64,000 bases of DNA, from assembly GCA_037954665.1 (NCBI GenBank), contig JBBMOL010000038.1, forward strand, positions 5,456,001 through 5,520,000. Direction: 5' to 3'. Origin of the DNA: Laguncularia racemosa. Its lineage: Eukaryota; Streptophyta; Magnoliopsida; Myrtales; Combretaceae. Below the pieces are notes generated by a model that saw only the letters and a list, made by a program, of their open reading frames with translations, had not been told where the DNA came from and made no database searches. Shown here piece after piece: positions 22,831 through 33,688 of this stretch (position 1 is its first letter; every line of letters starts with the position of its first letter). The position numbers were made by a program, and so were the translations under genes.

Positions 22831-25669
22831 TATTCTGAAACAATCGCATGGACATTGATGATCGTATAAAAAGTATACAAAAATAACTTTGTGCATATCT
22901 TAATATACCTAGTTTGGTGGGATTTGAGTCCCCATGTGTTAAGATGTTCAATCTTGGCACTGACAGAAATGATAAATTCCTTTTAAGTTATTGAGCTATT
23001 TGCTATGAAGTCCTATGGAGGATTTCGCTAGATAAAACCCGGATTGTACATTATGGAAAACTTCACTTTTGTTAAGAGTATAAATAAGATCCCGCATCAT
23101 GATTTATTGTGGTGTATTTGTTTAGTGCTTGTCAAGCTTTAATTTTGCTTTTTTTTTTCTTTCTTTAATTTGATTTATATTAAGTCCGATCCACTCAATA
23201 TAAGTTACTTGATAAAAATTAAAAAAAAATATCATTTAAAAAAAAAAACAATTTTTCAAAATACTAGAATTGCTATCCAAGTAAAGTTGGAACAAATGGG
23301 AAATTAGGATCAATTGAGTGGATCAACTCTAAATTCAACCATTAGTTTGTGTAAAGACCATTTTTATAAAAGAAAAAAGGAAAAAAAAAACATTAAATCA
23401 AAGAAAACTTAGTTCACAGGTTATCTTATCTTAAACTTTTTATTTTTATATAAGAATTTTTGAAAAAAAAAAAAACTTGATGAAGAGGCTTTTGTTAGTA
23501 ATTTCCATCACTTTTTAAAATTTCACCTATTGAAAGTGGTTATTAAAAGTAAGTGCATGAATATAAGTAAATAAGATTTTTTTTTTCATATATCCTCTAG
23601 CAAAACTAAAAGAACAATTAGTACTCGTAAAAATATTCAAATGAACTTAAAAAAAAAAATTAAACATAGTATATAGCACAAAATTAACCAAAACAAACAA
23701 GAGCCCTTTTATTTATCTATATTTTCTTGCAAAAAGAAGAAAGTTAGTAACATGACAAGAAAAATAAAAAATAAAATATTCTTTATTTTACTCTCTTTTT
23801 AATTTTCATGGCTTTTTGGATTTTTTTAAATATTTTTTATGGTTGCCTCATGGAAGCCTACATATTTGATATTCGGAGTCAGGCCACTATAGTTCTATTT
23901 TAGAAAATTTTAGTTTGTTGGTTAATGTTATTTTGAAAAAAAGGAATCAACTTTAAGTTCATAGCCAATTTATTTTTCATGAAAAAATTTAAAGCTGTAA
24001 CTTTTGAGTCTTTTTGAAAAAAATAGAAAACCCTAGTTTTAAGAAAAAGACCAATTAATGATTTTATTTTATGAAGGAGATTTTTCCTCCATGTCAATTT
24101 TTTTTATAAAAGTAAAAATAAAAAGAAAAAACAAAAATTAGTTAGGAGAAGAAGCATTCAAATGGATCAAAGTCCTAAAAACACAACAAACATGTTAGTT
24201 CATAAAAACAATAAAAAAGCATACATAGACGTAAGCATGCAAAATAAATTTTTATTTTATACATACATATATATATATGTGTGTGTGTATGTGTGTGTTA
24301 ATTTTTAGCCCTTTTCACATACTAAAGAATATCAAATTGCAAATAATAAAATCTAAAAAGTTAATAGTTATATATTAACACAAAAGGACATCTTAGCATG
24401 CATGAAAACATAAAAAATCCTTATTAATAAATTATGATTTTTTAATGAAAAATTTACTTTTTTTTTTAATTTTTCATAAATATGCATCATGAGACAAGAA
24501 AAAAATGACTAATATAGAAACAATAAGATTATTCCATCATAACTATTAAAAGACATTTTTCATTTTATTTGTATTTTTCAATGTATGATGTAATATTTGT
24601 AATGAATGCAGTAAAGTAATATATATATATATATATATATATAAACTTACCTTAAGCTCGATGGAGGATGAAAATGGCATGACAACTTTAGGTTAACATT
24701 GGCTAGTAGAGGTTAGTTAGACTTACTCATCTTACGGTGGGTAGTAAAACCCCTCAACAAATTCTAAGATTGGAAGCTCGTATCTCGATTAATTTTGCCA
24801 TGAGCAAAGCTTTAAACTTGTGAACCCTATCTTTCTTCTTGATTATAGGAATTTATGAGTAGTTAGATGCAATTAATACTTGGGCTTTATTCTCCTAATG
24901 AAGAGGGAGCGATTAGCACCTTTGTTTTGCTTCAATTTTCTCTTTTTTTGAGGGAATTTTGAAGAGAGTGAGTGGGTAATATGGGTTTCATATGGCTAGA
25001 GAGAGAAAGAGAAGATTTCTTCGATTTTCAAACTTGTTGAGTGGAATTGCTTGCTACAAACAATCTCTGAGGTCCATTGTTATAGTGATTGATGATCAAT
25101 TGTTTTGAAGGAAACTGTATATTGAATAAAATTGAATTTTATTCAAGAATGGGTATTTATGGTTCAATAAGATTTCACTCACAAAATTAACATGATTTCA
25201 TTGATTATTGATTGGATTGGAAGGTTTTAACATGTATCCTAAGCCTTTTTTTTTTTAATTTTTCTTTTTTATTTATCAAATGTCATATTATGTATCCCAT
25301 GACTTCCTTGCCCAAACATGCAAGATTGTTCAAAAAGTAAAATTCTTGCTTATCCTTTTTAATATGAATTTTTGATGAAAAACCCTTAAGGTCAATTAAT
25401 TAAAAAAAAGGAAAATTTGAAGTCAATTAAGAAAGTATTTACAAAGTTTAGGGCCAAAGTTTTTCAAAATAACCTTTTCCCTCTTGAATTCAATTTGATT
25501 GAAACTAGTCTCGAGTTAGTTTCAAAACATCAAATAAAATTCTTAGACCCTAATTAGGTAAGTAAAATCATTAATGAATTATTTTGAGTCGATTAGAAAA
25601 GAAAAATTAAGGTATGGAGATCAATTGTGTAAAATGAATAAAATGCTCTAAGCTTGGTTTAATTAGGAG
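22831..25669. other. AT-rich intergenic with microsatellites
   Basis: No gene seen. It contains poly-A/poly-T runs, a (TA)n/(TG)n microsatellite at about 24264-24298 and an (AT)n run at about 24619-24643. 24650-25130 is less AT-rich and borders on open-frame texture, but no product is recognisable. Confidence 0.5.
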
Positions 25670-25674
25670 ATAAC

Positions 25675-28441
25675 TGTAGCGACCCACCTATTAGGTCTGA
25701 TTCTTGAACCTGTTTCAAAATTCCTGTAACTATCCTTGGTACCTGAAGATAGGTTGCTATGTCGTATCTGAATTATAGATAAGGTAAATTCTGCAAATAT
25801 TGAACCTGTAACTCCATTCTGTATGAAATTTTATAAACGTCCTGTAAAATGGCACTAACAGCGCTATCATTTCATATCCACATCATATCTAAACACATGT
25901 ACTTACAATCTAAAGATTAATACCTATAGATCTTATTACAAATAACAGAGGTTCCAAAATGAAACTAAGGGCTTCTTTGCCTCTATTGACGCTCTCCAAA
26001 AACCCGAGTCTCCAACAACTTATTCTTCAGTACCTGTACCTGAGGTTAGCAAAAACACTAACCCCTCAGCTTCTTAAGAAGCAAAGTGAGTATAAAATCA
26101 AGCAACCCAATAAAAACAAACAACAAAATCACATAATAGTAATCAACAATATTATCAAATACCTTGAAGTGATTACTCAAGCAAGCAAGTTTTCAACTCA
26201 AGTTATACTCGCAACCTTTTCATTGGAGACCATTTCAATCACTCCTATTTACTCACAGGTCACAAATATTTTTCAATTAATCCAGGCAAAGCCTGTCAAC
26301 TGGTAGATAAACTACCCTCATGTACTTTTCAAAACTTAATGTTTTCTCAACCAATTAAGACATCCTTATATACTCTTTTTAGTTAGAAATATTTAGCTCG
26401 CCTTTCACCTGCCTCAAACAAAAGGGGTGACCAAATCCCCATAGGTCACTAAACCAGGCCGGTCCGTCGACCATGCCACAAACCCATCCGGGTCGACTTA
26501 AAGGTCATACCATAAACTTACTAGATAGGGAACAGGACTTTTCTTACATTAAGTGTTTTAGGTTAGTTGGTACTTATAGCCTAACTCCCATTTTATTATC
26601 CATTTAGATATTTCATCGTTACCAAGACAATAATAGTATAAACTCAACCAGCCATATAAACCCCACCTAATAAGCTAAAAATAACCCAGCATTACATCAC
26701 AATCATTAAGCATTCGATAATTTAAGTTCATTACATCACATACAATCAGGAATAGTATAATCAAATCCCGCACCCAACTCTCATTCTAGGATTTTCTAGA
26801 ATGTTCCTTTTTTTTTTTTTCTCATAATCCAATTATATCATGACACACAACCAACCATCAGTAAACCATTAATTCAACAATCCTCCTGCATTGATCACAG
26901 TAAGTGATCGTACAGGGTAATTTCAGCCAACAACAAGTAGTCTACATTATCAACCACTTATATCCAAGAGAAAAGTTAAGGGGGTACTCACCTGAAACAA
27001 TATATGCCAATCCAAACAGTCGCACCAGCCAAGTTCCTTTGTCCTCCTTACTCAATAGAAATACCTGAATCATCAGTATACCAATCAATGTTACCTCATT
27101 CGCTCTATTGAACCCTAAATTGCTAATTCAGTATTCCAAATCCTTAAATTCCATCATAACCTCGTATAATCCACCATTTTCCTACAATTTCTAATTCATA
27201 TACATACGGGTATATTACGCTCTATTATATATTAATGTAATTAAATTTCGACATGATTCTATATTGAATCGTATGGTTCTAAAGTATCATAATCTTGACC
27301 GAACACTCCCGTTTTTGTTTCGTAACTAACCCAAGCTTCTCAAAATCATATTATGCTTCAATGAACCTCAAATGAACATCAAATTCAACTAATCAAATCA
27401 AATTCTCTAATTTTGCTAAGGATTTAATTAAGCCAGAACAAGGTAATTAGCTTGAAAAATTCACTAAAAATAGAAAATGACTCCAATCTGAACAATTATT
27501 GATTTGGTGATCTAATAAATCATATAAGGATCTCGTATACTAAAACTTAAATAAAAAATACATTATTTGACCTATTTAGTTTCTAATTTAATTTACGACC
27601 AGAACATAACATTTCTTAAGGATCACATATTTGGGAATCAAATTCCATAAAAATAAAATTATCACATTAATATTAATACAAAATTATGTCAGAATACCAA
27701 AAATCATAATTTTTCATCAACATTTGATATTTTTTAAAAAATTAGGAAGTTTCGGGCGTTACCGGGGGCTGCTCCGTTCACCGGCCTCCGGCCACCAACG
27801 CCGGAAACCACTATGTCGGCCGGAATCCTCTCCCACCCAAAACCTTAACCCTAGCTTGGAATAGCAGCAGATTTACCCTACCCTCTTCAAACGAACGAAC
27901 AAACAAAATTCTCCCTACTTAATTTGATTTTTTGTTCTTCAATTTCTTCAAATTCTTGTTGCATCCTACTTCAATCTTGTTCTTCTTCCTATCCTGATGA
28001 TTGCATGTTGGAAATTCCAACTTCAATTTTCCTAGAAAATTCGAATGAAATGGAGAGGGTTTTGGTTTCTTTTTTTTTTTTTTTCTAATTTTTTGATGAT
28101 TTGATTTTTCTCTCTCCCTATTCTAATTTATATATATATATATATATATATAAATAATATAATATTACTTATTTTTTCTGACATTAAGGGTGCTGTTCTG
28201 TATTTGTTTTTTTTTTCCTTCCTCTTTTATTTATTTTCTTTTTAGTTATAATATAATATAATATAATATATTATGTACATTTTTTTTACATATATATATA
28301 TATATGCCCATATAATTTATATTATTATTATTATTTTTATATATATATATTTTATTTTTAGCATATAACATATATATACACATATATATATATATATATT
28401 ATTTTAATTTTAACATTATTGCTTAAGTTTTGGTCCTCACA
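25675..28441 (-). repeat. 3' LTR of the gypsy element
   Basis: 2,767 bp. On the - strand it starts TGTGAGGACC at 28441 and ends GGGTCGCTACA at 25675. Compared with the other LTR it lacks about 146 bp near 25907 and has fewer pentanucleotide repeats near 28247-28270. It contains (TA)n tracts at 28131-28152 and 28380-28400. The open frames inside (25959-26306, 27631-27864) occur in both LTRs and are treated as non-coding. Confidence 0.95.
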
Positions 28442-28461
28442 TTCCCCCCCCCCCCCCTTAA
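28442..28461 (-). promoter_or_regulatory. Polypurine tract
   Basis: On the - strand, a purine run with 14 consecutive G (28457-28444) directly adjoins the start of the 3' LTR. This is the expected site of plus-strand priming. The long homopolymer of G is unusual for a PPT and may vary in length between copies. Confidence 0.85.
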
Positions 28462-28598
28462 AATAGTTTCGTCCTCGAAACTACTACGCGGGTACAACTC
28501 GTTGTATTTTAATATCCTACACTTAAATTACAAAACACTTAGAATTTAAGTAAGGCCATACATATTTATATCCTAAGGGTAAAACAGAAGTTACCTGT

Positions 28599-28946
28599 TT
28601 AGAATAAGTCTGGATATTTAGTCCTCATATGATCTTCTCTCTCCCATGTGGCCTCTGCCTCGATATGACTATTCCAAAGGACTTTTATAAATGTAATATC
28701 TCGGTTTTTGAGTTGCCTAGTGGACCTGTCCAAAATGGCAATGGGATACTCCTCATATGTCATGTTCTCCTGGAGTCCTTTCGGTAGATGTTCTAAGACA
28801 ACTGTCGGATCGCTAACACATTTCTTCAATGAAGACACATGGAATACATTATGGATATTGGCTAACTCAGCAGGTAACTCAAGTTCATATGCCACAGCTC
28901 CAATCTTCCTCTGAATCTGGTATGGACCAATATAACAAGGACTCAA
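28599..28946 (-). pseudogene. Chromodomain-like C-terminal tail of pol (frameshifted)
   Basis: A separate frame of 115 codons that continues the polyprotein after a one- or two-base slip near 28946. It starts LSPCYIGPYQI (the usual KLSPRYIGPF. block), then VFHVSSLKK, and ends with ILDRSTRQLKNRDI, VLWNSH and EATWERED. This matches the degenerate chromodomain of Tekay/Del elements, thought to steer integration to marked chromatin. It ends in KYPDLF at a natural-looking stop, 150 bp before the PPT. Confidence 0.88.
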
Positions 28947-29464
28947 CTCCCTTTTACTCCAAATCTCCTGACCCCCTTCATAGGTGATACTTTCAAGAAC
29001 ACAAAGTCTCCAACTTGAAACTCTAATGGTTTTCCAATCTCATCCCAATATAATGGGGATCTACATTTTCTTCCATATAGGGCTTCATATGGGGCCATCC
29101 GTATAGTACTATGATAGCTGTTATTATATACAAACTCGATTAGTGGAAAATGTTCATCCCAATTACCACCAAACTCCAAAACACATGCTCTCAACATATC
29201 CTCAAGTGTCTGTATGGTTCTCTCTGTTTGACCATTTGTCTGAGGATGATAAGCTGTACTGAACTTCAATTTGGTGCCCATAGCTTCTTGTAGGGTTTGC
29301 TAAAATCTAGAAATAAACCTAGGATCTCTGTCAGAAATAATAGAAGCGGGCACTCCATGTAATCACACTATTTCCTTAATATATAACGCTGCTGAGTGAG
29401 ATAATGGCATGCTCTGTTGAATTGGAAGGAAATGGGCTGATTTAGTCAGCCTATCAACGATTAC
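28944..29464 (-). pseudogene. Integrase core remnant of the gypsy element
   Basis: Continues the pol frame past the stop at 29465: the segments VIVDRLTKSAHF, ISDRDPRF (second catalytic Asp) and AYHPQTNGQTER with the conserved Gln/Glu region are all readable. More stops occur near 29363 and 29299, and the frame is lost near 28946. The part from 29281 to 28943 is open. Integrase inserts the cDNA; this copy cannot make an intact one. Confidence 0.9.
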
Positions 29465-31848
29465 CTAAATAGCATTATGCTGTTTCCTAGTCCCGGGTAA
29501 TCCTATAACAAAATCCATGGAAATCTTCTCCCACTTCCATTCAAGAATGGAGAGGGGTTGTAATAACCCTCCAGGTTTTTGATGCTCTACTTTAACTTGT
29601 TGGCAAGTGCTACACTTTGCCACATATTCTGCAATGTCTTTCTTCATCCCTGGCCACCAATACACTGATTTCACATCTCTGTACATCTTATTGCTTCCTG
29701 GGTGGTTTGTATAAATGGTATGATGAGCCTCATCTAGAATTGCTTTTTTGATCTTCTCTATTGCTGGAACGCATAATCTACCTTTGAATCTTAATACTCC
29801 TGTCTCATCACATATAAAGTCGGGATATCTGATCATATTATTCCTGACTTTTTGCGGTTCCTCATCAGTTAGTTGTGCTTCCTGAATCTGATCTTTTAAT
29901 GTAGGTTGAATACTCAAACTATTTAATCTAGATTCCACTCCTGGCCATATAATTTCTAACTGTAACTGCTCTAAATCCCTCCACATTTCCACTCTATCAG
30001 TGATTAAAGTTGCTAGATTGCTACACTGTTTCCTACTTAATGCATCAGCAACTACATTAGCTTTACCAGGATGATAGTGAATGGCTAGATCATAGTCTTT
30101 CATCAATTCTAACCATCTCCTTTGTCGCATGTTCAACTCTTTTTGAGTAAGGATGTATTTCAAACTCTTATGATCAGTATATACATCGCATTTATCACCA
30201 TACAAATAATGTCTCCAAATTTTTAAAGCAAATATTATAGCAGCCAACTCCAAATCATGAGTAGGATAATTCTGCTCATATGGTTTCAACTGACGGGCAT
30301 ATGCTATAACTTTGTCATCCTGCATCAATACACACCCTAATCCAATTTGAGAGGCATCACAATATATAGCATACCCACCTGTTCCACTAGGAATGGCCAA
30401 AATAGGAGCTGAAACTAACCTCCTCTTTAATTCTTGAAAGCTTTGCTCACATTGGCCTGTCCATTCAAATTTGACTCCTTTCCTCATCAATCGAGTTAGG
30501 GGTATAGCTATCTTTGAAAAGTCTTTCACAAATTTCCTGTAATATCCTGCTATACCAAGAAAACTTCTTACCTCCCTGACTGTGGTAGGAGGATTCCACT
30601 CTGTGATGGCCTGAACTTTTGCAGGATCTACAGATATTCCAGAACCTGACACAATATGGCCTAAGAATGCAATCTGGTCTAGCCAAAAATCACATTTCTT
30701 CAACTTAGCATACAATTGTTTTTCCTGTAGAGTTTGCAACACCTTTCTTAAATGCTTAGCGTGCTCTTCGTTATCTTTAGAATAGATCAAGATATCATCA
30801 ATGAATATAACCACAAAGTCATCCAAATATTCTTTAAATACCTTATTCATCATATCTATAAAGGCAGCTGGGGCGTTAGTTAAACCAAAAGGCATCACCA
30901 GAAATTCATAGTGACCATACCTGGTTCGAAATGCAGTCTTTGGTATGTTAACCTCCTTCACCTTCAATTGATGATATCCAGATTGCAGATCAATCTTCGA
31001 GAATACAGCTGCTCCTTTCAACTGATCAAATAAGTCATCAATTCGAGGTAAAGGATATTTATTCTTGATGGTTACCTTATTCAACTCACGGTAATCTATA
31101 CACAAACGTAGACTACCATTCTTCTTTTTCACAAATAACACCGGTGCACCCCAAGGTGACATACTAGGCCTTATGAAACCCTTATCCAATAATTCCTGCA
31201 ACTGCTTTTTCAACTCCATCAATTCTACAGGAGCCATACGATAAGGAGCTTTGGATACAGGTTTCGTACTTGGCATTACCTCAATGCCGAATTCAACTTC
31301 TCTATCTGGGGGTAAGCCTGGTAATTCCTCAGTAAATATTTTTGGGAATTCACATACAACCGGGATATCCTCCACTCTCTTCTCTTTCAACTGTGCATCT
31401 ACCACTGAAGCCAAATATCCCATACATCCTTTCTTCAATAATTTCTTGGCTTTGTTAGCTGCTATGATCTTAGGTATTGATCGCCTTATACTTCCTCTGA
31501 AACTGAATGCTTCCTCATCTGGTAGACAAAACTCTACTACTTTATCCCGACAATTTAGATGCACCTTATACTTGGCCAGCCAATCCATGCCAAGGATAAC
31601 ATCATACCCTTTCATATTAAGAATAACCAAATCAGCTGGCAATTGCCGCCCTTCAATCACCACAATACCATTCTCCAATTGATAACTTGCTATCCTTTCC
31701 CCTCCAGAAGGAGTACTTACCATATATTCACATTTCAAACTCTTCACTGGAGCCATGTTCCGTCTCACCCAGTCTTCAGCGACATAAGAATGGGTTGCAC
31801 CAGTGTCAAACAAGGCATAAGCGGGATTATCATCTAATCGAATCACAC
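29465..31848 (-). CDS. pol of the gypsy element: protease, RT, RNase H, integrase N-terminus
   Basis: A long open frame of about 795 codons (open from 31870). In order it has aspartic protease LFDTGATHSYV at the start, reverse transcriptase with PYRMAPVELMELKKQL, KIDLQSGYHQL and FIDD at 30805-30794, RNase H (YCDASQIGLGCVLMQDD, then TDHKSLKYI), and the integrase zinc domain (HH...H near residue 723, then CSTCQQ) and WEKISMDF. Catalytic Asp residues of protease and RT are present. The first good Met is 22 bp beyond the predicted exon start, so translation most likely comes from a spliced gag-pol mRNA. The stop at 29465 cuts it inside the integrase. Confidence 0.92.
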
Positions 31849-32302
31849 CTAAAATCATCAAACACATCACATTCCACTTCCAGCAATTATTGTTAACATC
31901 CTACTCAATGAAAAGTTAAGCATAGTCACATCTACATTTTAATTACTTCATGTATATACCCATAAACACATCTATATATTCACATTTGCATATATGCACT
32001 TACACGTACTTATAGGCATATATTCACTAATACAACTTGTTTAACCCTTAAGCAGATACAACTATTTTACATATGCACACATGTAAATTCATGTCTACAC
32101 ACACATTTATATTTAAACATATAGATTCATTCATTAATTCAATTACTCAATTCATAACAAGCATCAGCATCCCATACACATCAAAATTCACACACATATA
32201 CATATTTACACTTATACATTTACATATTTATATAGATATATAGGTTCATTTACATTACAACTATTTAACTATCAAACTATCAGATAAGTTTAGTAGTCTT
32301 AC
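31849..32302 (-). other. Predicted intron between gag and pol
   Basis: A 454-bp segment on the - strand starting GTAAGA (32302) and ending TTTTAG (31849). It is far more AT-rich than the coding sequence around it and full of stops. Gag upstream and protease downstream lie in different frames. Joining 32303 to 31848 completes a Gly codon, brings both into one frame, and yields a VVAG...PAYALFDTGA junction with the spacing seen in uninterrupted Tekay-type polyproteins. Not proven: it could instead be a non-coding insertion that happens to have these ends. Confidence 0.7.
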
Positions 32303-33470
32303 CTGCTACTACATCACCCACATTAGCTGGCTTTGTCTGTTGTATAGCAAAGACTCGTGCCTGAGTCTGAGGTCGCGATCTACCCCTCCTAGGATTTAGA
32401 TCATGCCTAGGTGCTGTGGCCCGAGTCTGAGCTTGAGTTTGTTGACCTCCCTCACTCCTACCCCGGCAATTATGGGAAGTATGACCAAACTGTCCACAGG
32501 TGTAACATTGGAGGTCCTTAGGATTCTGACATTGCCTAGCAATGTGTTCATTTACCCCACATCTATAACATTTTCCTCTCAGCTGAGGACATTCATTAGC
32601 CTTGTGATTGCCCTTACACTTTTAGCACACTATAGTATAAGTTTGATTCCTCTAAGGTCGGACTGGTGGCTGATACTGCTTCTTTGCTTTTCCTTTATCC
32701 TTACTCCATTTTTGCCCAAAACTACCTCCATCCTTTCTTTTGTGTGAAGGACCCTCCATACCCTTCATATCCCTCACCTATTCCAGTATACGGGCTTCAT
32801 TCACAATCTCCACATAAGTCGCAACTTTACTTCTTTTCAGCTCTGCCTGAAAATAGATATCCAGCCCTGCACGAAATTTATCAGCTTTTACCTCTTCATC
32901 ATTCTGATAGGCCAATGGAGTGAATTTCAACAATCTGCTAGACTCTCGCTCATACTCCATTATGCTTCTACCTTTCTGCTTTAATTCATAAAAATTTTCC
33001 CTCATTTTATCTTGTACACATGAGGGAAAATGTTGACTCAGGAAAACATCCTTAAATGCTGGCCAAGTAATTGGAGCTTCCATCAGCTCCTTCTATGATA
33101 CCCACCAATCATGTGCAGTATCTTCTAATAGCACTGCAGCATAGTCCACCTTTTTATCCTCGGGAACATCATGTACCTGGAAAGCTCTTTCTATGGAGTT
33201 TATCCAATTCACAGCTGTAGTGGGGTCTAGACTCTTACCATCAAAGGGCTTTACAATCCTTTGTACCCTGGCTAGTTTATCCCCACCTGATCCCACGGCC
33301 ATAACTTCAGCCCAAGCTTGCATTGCAGCAACCATCTGCTCCATTGGATTCTGTGGAGCTGGTGGTGGAGGTGGTGGGGGTAGTGGAGGTAAATCCTCTT
33401 GCTGATCATGAGGGACCATATTCCTGGTCCTCCTTCCTCTACCTCTGCCTCGACCTCTTCCACATTCCAT
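32303..33470 (-). pseudogene. gag of the gypsy element (capsid/nucleocapsid), four stops
   Basis: Encodes the structural protein of the virus-like particle. From the Met at 33470 it has an R/G-rich start, a proline run (residues about 29-37), then the Retrotrans_gag domain (WINSIERAF and DYAAVLLEDTAHDWW, residues about 88-124). After a stop at 33090 the same frame continues through FLSQHFP and the YELKQKGRSIMEYE block. Zinc knuckles of the CCHC type lie near 32615-32575 (first Cys preceded by a stop), 32570-32530 and 32505-32465. Stops occur at about 33090, 32775, 32655 and 32623. The frame ends at a splice-donor-like GTAAG at 32302. Gag and the zinc knuckles share one frame; pol is in another. 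Confidence 0.88.
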
Positions 33471-33673
33471 TTACTGCAATCAAGTCTACATAAATAAGTA
33501 CACTTGAATCAGAAATCAAACACTTAAACTTCTTAAACAAGCATATGTATTTCATAATACACAAATACATCACAATTTGGTAAGTCAAATCAATTAACAC
33601 AACTTAAAATCTTCATTCATCCTAAATACCCCACACAAGCTCACACGGGTTTAATCATAATGCCTAAACCTAA

Positions 33674-33685
33674 GCTCTGATACCA
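33674..33685 (-). promoter_or_regulatory. Primer binding site, tRNA-iMet
   Basis: TGGTATCAGAGC on the - strand, 3 nt inside the 5' LTR. This is the standard plant PBS complementary to the 3' end of initiator methionine tRNA, which primes minus-strand DNA synthesis. Confidence 0.95.
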
Positions 33686-33688
33686 CCC

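Noticed and set aside
25959..26306. 115-codon open frame, present again at 34120-34467, as a conserved LTR gene
   Set aside because: Both copies are open, but this follows from the LTRs being identical at insertion. The frame is antisense to the element, and by eye the copies differ by about five amino-acid-changing and two silent substitutions, so there is no sign of selection on a protein.
27631..27864. 77-codon frame repeated at 35793-36026
   Set aside because: Same reasoning: LTR sequence, antisense, with no recognisable domain.
31251..31896. Three overlapping + strand frames up to 143 codons
   Set aside because: They are antisense shadows of the protease/RT coding sequence on the - strand.
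33193..33405. 70-codon + strand frame ending in a glycine run
   Set aside because: It is the complement of the proline run of gag.
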